Assembly: GCA_902618205.1 (NCBI GenBank)
Contig: CACMZL010000002.1
Span: 1-64,000 of the forward strand
DNA from: an uncultured Pelagibacteraceae bacterium
GTDB lineage: Bacteria > Pseudomonadota > Alphaproteobacteria > Pelagibacterales > Pelagibacteraceae
Reading direction: 5' to 3'
Length of the DNA stretch: 64,000 nt
Positions 1-7,473 of this stretch are shown one piece after another. Position 1 is the first letter of the stretch. The number at the start of each line of letters is the position of its first letter. The position numbers and the translations under genes are program-made. The notes beneath the pieces are model-generated. The model was not told where the DNA came from. It searched no databases and saw nothing but the letters and a program-made list of their open reading frames with translations.

Positions 1-1
1 T

Positions 2-427
2 GGAATTTTATTATACTTTTCAGATAAGTTTGAATTGAAAAATAAAATTTCTTCAGAATTAAATATTAAAAGTATTATTATAATAGGGTTATTTCAGATT
101 TTAGCTATTATTCCAGGAGTCAGTAGATCAGGTATAGTAATTACAGCTTCAAGATTTTTAAAATTTGACAGAGTTGAATCATCAAAGATAGCTTTTTATT
201 TGTCTATTCCAGCTTTAGCAGGCGCAAGTGTTTTGGGATTTAAAGATGTTATTTATGATCAAATAAATTTTGATGCTATATTTATTTTTTCTACTTCAGC
301 TTCATTTTTATTTTCTTATTTTACAATTAAATATTTTCTTATTTATATTAAAATGTTTAGTTTGAGTTTTTTTGTTATTTATAGAATAGTTTTAAGTATT
401 ATTCTTTTTTCAATTATTTACTTATAA
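2..427 (+). CDS. uppP: Undecaprenyl-diphosphatase, C-terminal part (cut by window edge)
   Basis: Open frame runs in from the left edge, so the N-terminal half and the start codon lie outside. The visible ~140 residues hold the family's second signature, GVSRSG followed by SRFLKFDR, and then several hydrophobic membrane segments. UppP/BacA dephosphorylates undecaprenyl pyrophosphate at the cytoplasmic membrane, recycling the lipid carrier for peptidoglycan precursors. The C-terminus overlaps the convergent DMT exporter by six bases, with the two stop codons back to back (TTATAA). Family assignment rests on the GxSRSG motif and membrane topology and is fairly secure. Whether the full protein has normal length cannot be seen here. 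Confidence 0.88.
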   Translation, partial: GILLYFSDKFELKNKISSELNIKSIIIIGLFQILAIIPGVSRSGIVITASRFLKFDRVESSKIAFYLSIPALAGASVLGFKDVIYDQINFDAIFIFSTSASFLFSYFTIKYFLIYIKMFSLSFFVIYRIVLSIILFSIIYL

Positions 428-1309
428 TTTTTTAGACGTTGGAGCAATTTGAGAAAAAATTACAGCAATAAGAATTAATACACATCCTATAATATTATTT
501 ATGTTAAGAACTTGACTTAAAATAATCCATCCAGCAATTGTTGCAAAGACACCTTCAAGAGAGTAAATTATTGCTGCTGGAGCTTCTTCAATATTTTTTT
601 GTGCAAACATTTGTAAAGTAAAAGCAATTCCTCCAGATAAGACGCCTGCATATAATATTGAACTATACTCAGTTAAAATTTTTGTAATAACTACTTCCTC
701 TAAAATAAAAGCAAATATAAGAGATAAACCAAAAACAAGAGCTGCTTGTAATGCTGCATAAAAAATTGGTATATTAAATTTCTCCATAAATTTTCCAGCG
801 AAAATTATATGTAAAGCCCAAAATAGTGAGCATAGAATAACTAAAGCATCACCTATCATAATTTCTGAGTTTGAAAAATCACTTAATAGGTAAACACCTA
901 TTATACACAAACCTATTGAAGGCCAAAGACTCCAATGGACTTTAATAGAATAAATAAAAAATAATAAAATTGGAACTAATGGAACGTAAAAAACTGTAAA
1001 AAAAGCTGCATTAGCTATATTCGTGTATTGTAAGGCGGCTTGTTGCAAGTAGGTGCCCAAAAATAATGATATACCCATTAAAAATAAATATTTTAAAAAT
1101 AATTTTTTATCAGAATTGATTTCATAATTAATTTTTTTTCTTTCTAAAATTAAAGCAATGGGTAGGACTGTAAGAAAACCAACAAAAAATCTAGATGCAT
1201 TGAATGTTAATGGACCAATATTGTCCATGCCTGTGTCTTGAGCAATGAAAGCAGTGCCCCAAATAAATGTTGTTATCAAAGCGCATATAAGCGATGTAGT
1301 TTTGGACAT
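422..1309 (-). CDS. EamA/DMT-family transporter
   Basis: A 295-residue protein made almost entirely of hydrophobic helices, about ten, in two similar halves. It has the pattern of EamA (drug/metabolite transporter) proteins: TFIWGTAFIAQD near the N-terminus, repeated as a second EamA half beginning near residue 150 (IGDALVILCSLFWALHIIF). These proteins export metabolites or drugs across the inner membrane; the substrate cannot be read from sequence. The gene lies 14 bases downstream of the dioxygenase gene on the same strand, so it is probably the last gene of the pyruvate dehydrogenase operon. Its end overlaps uppP by six bases. Confidence 0.88.
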   Translation of the reverse strand: MSKTTSLICALITTFIWGTAFIAQDTGMDNIGPLTFNASRFFVGFLTVLPIALILERKKINYEINSDKKLFLKYLFLMGISLFLGTYLQQAALQYTNIANAAFFTVFYVPLVPILLFFIYSIKVHWSLWPSIGLCIIGVYLLSDFSNSEIMIGDALVILCSLFWALHIIFAGKFMEKFNIPIFYAALQAALVFGLSLIFAFILEEVVITKILTEYSSILYAGVLSGGIAFTLQMFAQKNIEEAPAAIIYSLEGVFATIAGWIILSQVLNINNIIGCVLILIAVIFSQIAPTSKKL

Positions 1310-1323
1310 TAATTAAATTAAAC

Positions 1324-2421
1324 TTAGATAATATTATTCATTCTACAACAGCTATCAAAATCTTCTTTATTGATATAGCAACCAGCCATTTTTCTTATAC
1401 CTGAAAATTTACCTCTTCCATGCATTACTCTCCAATTATTAAAAATTAGTAATTCACCAGGTTTTAAAATATGCCTCCACTGATATTGCTTTTGGTTTGC
1501 CATCGTATCAAATACTTTAATTGCTCTATAAAAATTAATTGTTTTCTGGTTGGTTTCTCTAAAAGGTGCTCTATCGTAATTGTTAAAACTAATTTGATCA
1601 AAATTATTTTTTTCATTTAATTTTATTATTGGTCTTTTTGCTTCAAGGCGAACACCATCACCAATATAAGAACCTTTAACTTTTGTATTTGTTAAAGTTT
1701 TAAAATGTTTTTTATATTTTTGTTTGATTTCATTTGCCAATTTAAATCCATCTACCATTATAGAATCTCCACCTTTAGCATCATACTTACAACAAAGCAG
1801 TAATTGTAAACCCGGAGCGTCATTACTATATGTAGAGTCAGTATGTGGTCTCAGTTCTTGGTTTGAATATGCACTGTCTGCTTTTTTATTATTTGACTCA
1901 AAAGTCCACAATCCTCCAAAAATTGAATTTCTGACATAACCTATTTTTTTAGCTATATATTCAACAGAGTTTAAATTCTTTGAACAATTTCTTACGACTG
2001 CAAAACCATATATGTGAATTTTTTTTAATAAATTTTTAAATCCAACTTTAGTTTGTAATTGCTTATAGTTAATGAAAATTTGATTTTTTATGTCTTTATC
2101 TTTCCAAAATTGAGTATCGCTTTTAGTTTCTTCTTTTTTTAAAGAATTTTTTTTTAAAAATTCATATGAATATTTGGTTGGTTTATTTTCATCAGACCAT
2201 AATATTTCAATGAATTTCCCTTTTTTTAATAATTTTGCTTTTTTAACTTTGATATTAATGTCTAAATTTGCGGTATAAGTTATTCTTTGATTGGTTTTAA
2301 AATCCCAGTTTTCTTTATTTTTAATATGATCTCTTAACCAAATATTAGGAAATGTTTCAAACTTATTGTCATTAAAGTAAAATACGGTTTTATTATTTAA
2401 AAGTTTAAAATTTTTGATCAT
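1324..2421 (-). CDS. TauD/TfdA-family 2-oxoglutarate dioxygenase, gamma-butyrobetaine hydroxylase-like
   Basis: A 365-residue protein with two parts. An N-terminal ~90-residue domain (FPNIWLRDH) resembles the GBBH-like N domain. The following TauD/TfdA dioxygenase fold has its Fe(II) ligands in RPHTDSTYSN (HxD) and the distal His in RVMHGRGKF, with an Arg just beyond for 2-oxoglutarate. This layout is that of gamma-butyrobetaine or trimethyllysine hydroxylases, which act on quaternary amines; the true substrate is unknown. The start overlaps the E2 stop as ATGA, so it is translationally coupled to the pyruvate dehydrogenase genes, an unusual neighbour for such an enzyme. Family call is confident, substrate is not. 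Confidence 0.85.
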   Translation of the reverse strand: MIKNFKLLNNKTVFYFNDNKFETFPNIWLRDHIKNKENWDFKTNQRITYTANLDINIKVKKAKLLKKGKFIEILWSDENKPTKYSYEFLKKNSLKKEETKSDTQFWKDKDIKNQIFINYKQLQTKVGFKNLLKKIHIYGFAVVRNCSKNLNSVEYIAKKIGYVRNSIFGGLWTFESNNKKADSAYSNQELRPHTDSTYSNDAPGLQLLLCCKYDAKGGDSIMVDGFKLANEIKQKYKKHFKTLTNTKVKGSYIGDGVRLEAKRPIIKLNEKNNFDQISFNNYDRAPFRETNQKTINFYRAIKVFDTMANQKQYQWRHILKPGELLIFNNWRVMHGRGKFSGIRKMAGCYINKEDFDSCCRMNNII

Positions 2422-3701
2422 TGCTTAGCTAATTTGTAGGCAAAGTTTTTACCAAGGTTATTTTTTAATTCATTATTAAATCGTGAACCCTCAGCACCGT
2501 CAATAATTCTATGATCATAAGAGAGAGATAAAGGCAACATTGTTCTAGGTTTAAATTGTCCATCAATATAAGCAGGTTTAATATAAGTCCTTCCTATTCC
2601 TAAAATAGCAACCTCAGGATAATTTATTATAGGTGTAAAATAAGTTCCTCCAATGCCACCTAGGCTTGTTATAGTTATGGATCCTCCATAAAACTCTTTT
2701 TTATCTATCTTCAAATTTCGGCAATCATCACTAACTTTTTTTAGGTCCTTACTTATTTGATCTATATTCTTTTGATTAGCATTTCTTATTTTTGGCACCA
2801 TTAAACCATTGGGAGTATCAACTGCAATTCCTACATGGAAGTATTTTTTTAATGTTATTTTTCCATTTTCAATATTGTCAATAGAACTATTAAATCTTGG
2901 AAAAACTTTCAAAGCTTCAACAACTGCCTTTATAATAAATGCCAATGGAGTAATTTTCTTTTTTTCTCCAGTAAAAGTATCAGTCAAATTTTGTCTAAAT
3001 TCTTCTAGCTCAGTAATATCTGCTTCATCACAACTAGTAACATGCGGTATTGTTTGCCAAGAATTTGATAAATGTGGAGCAGCAATTCTTTTAATTCTTG
3101 GTATATCTTGAATTTCTACATCTCCAAAATCAGCGTGATCATATTCTGAGGGCTTTATAGATGGAGCCTTCTTTTCTTCTTGAGGTTTATTAAAATTAGA
3201 AGATACGAATTTTTTTATATCCTCCTCTATAATTCTCCCTGATCTTTGTGATCCAGTAATATTATTAATATCAACACCAAGTTCTCTTGCAAATTTTCTA
3301 GTTTTTGGGCTAGCAAGTGCTTTGCTTGATTTGAATACACTAACTCTATTATTTTTTAATATTTCTTTTGGTTTTGAAATTACTTTTTCGGATGGTTTTT
3401 GTATAATAGTTTCTTCTTTAATCTCTTTAACCTCTTCATCAATTTGCTCATCTGGTTTTTCTTCTTCTGAACCAATTATTAGTATTGATGAACCCTCTGA
3501 AACTTTATCACCAACTTTTAAATTAACTTTTTTAACACTACCTGAGTATGGGCTTGGTATCTCAACACTTGATTTATCGCTTTCTATTGTAATTATCGGA
3601 TCATCTTTATTAATATTTGATCCTGCCTCTATTAATACTTCAATTACTTCAACATCTTTAAAATCACCAATGTTAGGAACTAATACTTCTTTCTCGCTCA
3701 T
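2418..3701 (-). CDS. aceF: Pyruvate dehydrogenase E2, dihydrolipoamide acetyltransferase
   Basis: 427 residues with one N-terminal lipoyl domain (about 1-77; lipoyl Lys43 in ESDKSSVEIPS), a charged linker, a peripheral-subunit-binding domain at about 128-165 (ASPKTRKFARELGVD), and the acetyltransferase domain ending in the catalytic motif SLSYDHRIIDGAEGSRF. It transfers the acetyl group from lipoate to CoA as the core of the cytosolic pyruvate dehydrogenase complex. Gammaproteobacterial AceF often carries up to three lipoyl domains; here there is one, while the partner E1 carries another. The start overlaps the E1 stop by one base (TAATG). No E3 (lpd) gene is in this window. Confidence 0.96.
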   Translation of the reverse strand: MSEKEVLVPNIGDFKDVEVIEVLIEAGSNINKDDPIITIESDKSSVEIPSPYSGSVKKVNLKVGDKVSEGSSILIIGSEEEKPDEQIDEEVKEIKEETIIQKPSEKVISKPKEILKNNRVSVFKSSKALASPKTRKFARELGVDINNITGSQRSGRIIEEDIKKFVSSNFNKPQEEKKAPSIKPSEYDHADFGDVEIQDIPRIKRIAAPHLSNSWQTIPHVTSCDEADITELEEFRQNLTDTFTGEKKKITPLAFIIKAVVEALKVFPRFNSSIDNIENGKITLKKYFHVGIAVDTPNGLMVPKIRNANQKNIDQISKDLKKVSDDCRNLKIDKKEFYGGSITITSLGGIGGTYFTPIINYPEVAILGIGRTYIKPAYIDGQFKPRTMLPLSLSYDHRIIDGAEGSRFNNELKNNLGKNFAYKLAKQ

Positions 3702-6700
3702 TATAATTTTGTGGGCATAGGCTTATCTTTATCAATTTTATATTTTTTAATTGCATCTACCGCATGTTTAGAAGCAATTAATTGTTCATTAGATAAAATA
3801 CTTAAGCCATATGCAACTATATGCTCTTTATCGACTTCAAAAAATTTTCTTAGATTTTTTCTTGTATCACTTCTACCAAATCCATCTGTACCCAATGAAT
3901 AAAAACTTTTATTTATGTAAGGTCTAATTTGGTCAGAATTCATTCTCATGTAATCTGAAGCTGCTAAAATAGGACCTTCGGTTTTTCCTAGGCATTTTTC
4001 AACGTAAGAGATTTTTTTCTCTCCTCCTGGATTAAGCAAATTATACCTTTCTGTTTCAAGTCCCTCTCTTCTTAATTCATTAAAACTGGTAACACTCCAT
4101 ACTTCACTATCAACTTGATATTCATTATGTAAAATTTCTGCTGCTTCAATCATCTCTCTTAAAATTGTTCCTGAACCCAATAATTGAATCTTATTTTTTT
4201 TATTCTTGCTGAAATCTTTTATTTTGTACATCCCTTTTAATATGCCTTCTTCACAATCTTTGGGCATCTCTGGATGAGAATAATTTTCATTCATTGTTGT
4301 AATATAGTAAAAAATATTTTCATGTTTTTCATGCATTCTTCTTAAACCTTCTTTAAAAATTGTAGCTAATTCATAATGAAAGGTTGGATCATAAGAAACA
4401 CAATTTGGAATTGTTGATGCTAATAAATGACTGTGACCATCTTGGTGTTGAAGGCCTTCTCCAGCCAAAGTTGTTCTTCCAGCTGTAGCTCCAATTAGAA
4501 ATCCTCTTGTTTGACTATCTCCAGCTGCCCACGCAAAATCGCCAGTTCTTTGAAAACCAAACATAGAATAAAAAAGATAAATTGGTATCATTTCTATATC
4601 ATGATTTGAATATGATGTTCCTGCAGCTATCCATGATGCCATGGATCCAGCCTCATTTATTCCTTCCTCTAAAACTTGACCACTTTTCTCTTCCTTGTAA
4701 GAGCTTAATTGAGCTGAGTCCTCTGGCTCATATTTTTGACCTTCATGCGCATATATACCTATTTTTTGGAAAAAACCTTCCATACCAAATGTTCTTGCTT
4801 CATCAGGGATTATTGGAACAAGTCTTGGAGCAACATTTTTATCTCTTAGCAAATTCGTCAACATCCTAACAAGTGCCATAGTAGTTGACATTTCTTTTTC
4901 ACCGGTTGATTTTTTCATAAAGTCAAAAATATCATTACTTGGTGTTTTGATTGGTTTCGAAAAAGACGATCTCTCAGGAATATATCCTCCTAAAGCCAAT
5001 CTTCTTTTTTTTAAGTATTTTATTTCCTCTGAATTTTCATCAGGTCTAAAGTATTCTATATTTTTGACTTGTTCATCTGTTAATGGAACATCAAATCTAT
5101 CTCTATAATATAGCAAATCATCTACACCTAATTTTTTTTGCTGATGGGTTGTATTTATACTTTCACCAGATTTTCCCATACCGTATCCTTTAATTGTTTT
5201 AGCTAATATGACTGTTGGTCTGTCTTTTGTGTTAATAGCTTTGTGATAAGCAGCATAAACTTTATGCGGGTCGTGACCGCCTCTATTTAATTTCCAAATA
5301 TCGCTATCCGTATAACTTGCAACTAGATTTTTAAGTTCAGGGTATTTCCCAAAGAAGTTATCTCTAACATATAAACCGCCTTTTGCTTTAAATGCTTGGT
5401 ATTCTCCATCAACCGCTTCGTTCATTCTTTTTACAAGTAAACCTGATTTATCATTTGCGAGTAAAGGATCCCAATATGATCCCCAAATGACTTTTATTAC
5501 ATTCCATCCAGCTCCTCTAAAAATTCCTTCTAATTCTTGAATAATTTTACCATTGCCTCTTACTGGACCATCTAATCTTTGTAAGTTGCAGTTCACAACA
5601 TAAATCAAGTTATCTAACTTTTCTCTTGCTGCTAAACCAATAGATCCTAAAGCTTCAGGCTCGTCTATTTCACCATCTCCTAAGAAAGACCAAACTTTTC
5701 TATTCTCATCTTTTATTAATTTTCTATTAATAAGATATTTCATAAATCTTGCCTGATAGGTTGCCATCATTGGTCCAAGACCCATGGAAACAGTTGGAAA
5801 CTGCCAAAACTTAGGCATAAGCCATGGATGAGGATAAGATGACAAACCTCCTGGGTAAACTTCCTGTCTGAATCTATCTAATTGCTTCTCGTCAAGTCTT
5901 CCTTCCAAAAAAGCTCTAGCGTAAATACCTGGCGCTGAATGTCCTTGGAAATAAATTAAATCTCCACCAAATTTATTACTTTTAGCTCTCCAAAAATGAT
6001 TCATTCCTATATCATAAAGAGTTGCTGCTGAAGCAAATGTCCCAATGTGACCTCCTAATGAAGGATCTCTCATGTTTGCTCTGACAACCATCACTGCTGA
6101 ATTCCATCGAATTAGTGCTCTGATTTTTCTCTCGATATTTTGATCGCCTGGAGATTTTATCTCTTCATCTGCTGGTATAGTGTTTATGTATGGTGTATTT
6201 TGGGTGTAGGGTATATTTGATCCCTCTTTATATGCCTGATCAATTAATTGTTTAATTAAAAAATGAGCTCTCTCAGGTCCTTCGGAATGTACTACCGCAG
6301 ACAAAGATTCTAACCATTCTTTTGTCTCTTGAGGATCAATATCATTGTTATTTTCAACTATTTCTAATCTTTCATTATGTTCTTCTACTTGTGTATTTTC
6401 TACATTGATCTCTTTATGTGCACTCGTATCTAATTCAGAATTATTATATCCATTAGAATTTTCCGCTTCGGCAATTATTTTTTCCGTTGCAGGTGGTATC
6501 TTTTCAATAGTTTCTTGTTTTTGCTTAGTTCCATTCTCAGAGGATAATGTTAGTATCAAATCTCCTTCAGAAACTTTATCACCAATCTTTATGTTAATAC
6601 TATCTACGACACCCTCAAAAGCAGATGGTACTTCAACACTTGATTTATCACTTTCTAAAGTTATTACAGGGTCATTTTTAGAGATTTTATCTCCTTCTTT

Positions 6701-6769
6701 TACAAGAATTTCTATGATTTCTACTTCTTCAAAATCTCCAATATCTGGAACTAGTAATTTTTCACTCAT
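3701..6769 (-). CDS. aceE: Homodimeric pyruvate dehydrogenase E1 with fused N-terminal lipoyl domain
   Basis: 1022 residues, about 135 longer than E. coli AceE (887). Residues 1 to ~76 form a lipoyl domain nearly parallel to that of the neighbouring E2, with the lipoyl Lys42 in ESDKSSVEVPS. An acidic, low-complexity linker follows to about residue 145. AceE homology begins at ETKEWLESLSAVVHSEGPERA and continues to the end, with the thiamine diphosphate motif GDGEIDEPEA...NCN and the segment GPVRGNGKII. It decarboxylates pyruvate and reductively acetylates lipoate. It is first in the operon aceE-aceF-dioxygenase-DMT. The frame is continuous through the junction, so this is a real fusion and not two genes. 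A lipoyl-bearing AceE is unusual in my knowledge of the family. Confidence 0.96.
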   Translation of the reverse strand: MSEKLLVPDIGDFEEVEIIEILVKEGDKISKNDPVITLESDKSSVEVPSAFEGVVDSINIKIGDKVSEGDLILTLSSENGTKQKQETIEKIPPATEKIIAEAENSNGYNNSELDTSAHKEINVENTQVEEHNERLEIVENNNDIDPQETKEWLESLSAVVHSEGPERAHFLIKQLIDQAYKEGSNIPYTQNTPYINTIPADEEIKSPGDQNIERKIRALIRWNSAVMVVRANMRDPSLGGHIGTFASAATLYDIGMNHFWRAKSNKFGGDLIYFQGHSAPGIYARAFLEGRLDEKQLDRFRQEVYPGGLSSYPHPWLMPKFWQFPTVSMGLGPMMATYQARFMKYLINRKLIKDENRKVWSFLGDGEIDEPEALGSIGLAAREKLDNLIYVVNCNLQRLDGPVRGNGKIIQELEGIFRGAGWNVIKVIWGSYWDPLLANDKSGLLVKRMNEAVDGEYQAFKAKGGLYVRDNFFGKYPELKNLVASYTDSDIWKLNRGGHDPHKVYAAYHKAINTKDRPTVILAKTIKGYGMGKSGESINTTHQQKKLGVDDLLYYRDRFDVPLTDEQVKNIEYFRPDENSEEIKYLKKRRLALGGYIPERSSFSKPIKTPSNDIFDFMKKSTGEKEMSTTMALVRMLTNLLRDKNVAPRLVPIIPDEARTFGMEGFFQKIGIYAHEGQKYEPEDSAQLSSYKEEKSGQVLEEGINEAGSMASWIAAGTSYSNHDIEMIPIYLFYSMFGFQRTGDFAWAAGDSQTRGFLIGATAGRTTLAGEGLQHQDGHSHLLASTIPNCVSYDPTFHYELATIFKEGLRRMHEKHENIFYYITTMNENYSHPEMPKDCEEGILKGMYKIKDFSKNKKNKIQLLGSGTILREMIEAAEILHNEYQVDSEVWSVTSFNELRREGLETERYNLLNPGGEKKISYVEKCLGKTEGPILAASDYMRMNSDQIRPYINKSFYSLGTDGFGRSDTRKNLRKFFEVDKEHIVAYGLSILSNEQLIASKHAVDAIKKYKIDKDKPMPTKL

Positions 6770-6880
6770 TTCGCTATTTGTATATATATATATTATTTAC
6801 TTTTAATAGATGTATATTTTTGACCATTATTAAAATTTAGTAAAATTAATAATAAATGTTAAAAGAATAGATTATATTTA

Positions 6881-6957
6881 GCGCCTGTAGCTCAATTGGA
6901 TAGAGCGCTTGGCTACGGACCAGGAGGTTCTGGGTTCGACTCCTAGCAGGCGCACCA
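6881..6957 (+). tRNA. tRNA-Arg (anticodon ACG)
   Basis: A complete cloverleaf can be folded. Acceptor GCGCCTG pairs with CAGGCGC. The anticodon stem CTTGG/CCAGG encloses loop CTACGGA, giving anticodon ACG (read as ICG, arginine CGN codons). The T arm contains GGGTTCGACTCC. A discriminator A and an encoded CCA end (6955-6957) follow. It stands alone between the divergently oriented aceE and the thioesterase cluster and is probably transcribed with the latter. Confidence 0.97.
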
Positions 6958-6970
6958 AAAAGAAGGAAAA

Positions 6971-7054
6971 ATGAAAATATCTTTGCAAAAATCTGTAATT
7001 TATTTTTTTGTAATAGTGTTAATAATATTATTTTTAATAACTTTAATAATTTAA
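6971..7054 (+). CDS. Possible 27-residue single-pass membrane peptide
   Basis: A short frame starts 13 bases after the tRNA-Arg CCA end, with AGAAGGA just upstream as a Shine-Dalgarno-like sequence. The product is 27 residues: a short basic N-terminus (MKISLQKS) and then an uninterrupted hydrophobic helix. Its stop overlaps the ATG of the following thioesterase by one base (TAATG), the same coupling seen between real genes in this window. I do not recognise it. It could be a leader peptide for translational coupling or a bona fide small membrane protein. In AT-rich DNA, short hydrophobic frames also arise by chance, hence the moderate confidence. Confidence 0.42.
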   Translation: MKISLQKSVIYFFVIVLIILFLITLII

Positions 7055-7473
7055 TGAAAAAATTTAAACAAATTAGCGTTAAAAAAGGTTTCATGAGACA
7101 CAATGGTGGTTTGCTACTAAGAGATATCTCAAAAACTAAATATGAATTTAAAACTAAAATAAAAAAAAACCATCTTAACAGAGCTGGCATAACTCATGGT
7201 GGGTATATAGCATCGATCATAGATACCGGGTGTGGATCCGGAGCCCATAGAATTTCGGGTAATCAGCCTTGTGTAACTATAGCACTTAATATTAACTTTA
7301 TCGGACCTTCAACTATTGGTGATGAAATTTTTGGATATGTAAAAATTAAAAAAAAAACAAAAAGCATGGTTTTTTTAGAGTGCTATTTAGAATGTAAAGG
7401 TAAAATAATTGCATCTGCTACAGGTATTTGGAAAATACTTCAACGTAAGTTACCCCATGCAGGTCTAAGCTAA
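7054..7473 (+). CDS. PaaI-type hotdog-fold thioesterase
   Basis: 139 residues, the usual size for this family. The hotdog helix motif GITHGGYIASIIDTGCGSGA carries the HGG signature and the acidic residue that activates water in PaaI/acyl-CoA thioesterase 13-type enzymes. It is followed by the beta-strand block TIALNINFIGPSTIGDEI. These cytosolic enzymes hydrolyse acyl- or aryl-CoA thioesters; the substrate here is unknown. The start overlaps the stop of a possible 27-residue peptide by one base. The stop interlocks by four bases (CTAA) with the convergent TRAP permease gene. Confidence 0.87.
   Translation: MKKFKQISVKKGFMRHNGGLLLRDISKTKYEFKTKIKKNHLNRAGITHGGYIASIIDTGCGSGAHRISGNQPCVTIALNINFIGPSTIGDEIFGYVKIKKKTKSMVFLECYLECKGKIIASATGIWKILQRKLPHAGLS

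Noticed and set aside
6345..6806. 153-residue open frame opposite the start of aceE
   Set aside because: Serine/leucine-rich shadow of the aceE lipoyl domain and linker; the minus-strand frame has clear protein homology, this one none.
6846..7190. 114-residue open frame on the minus strand across tRNA-Arg
   Set aside because: It is the antisense of the tRNA and of the thioesterase start; the GAPARSRTQNLLVRSQ-type peptide is the usual translation of an antisense tRNA gene.
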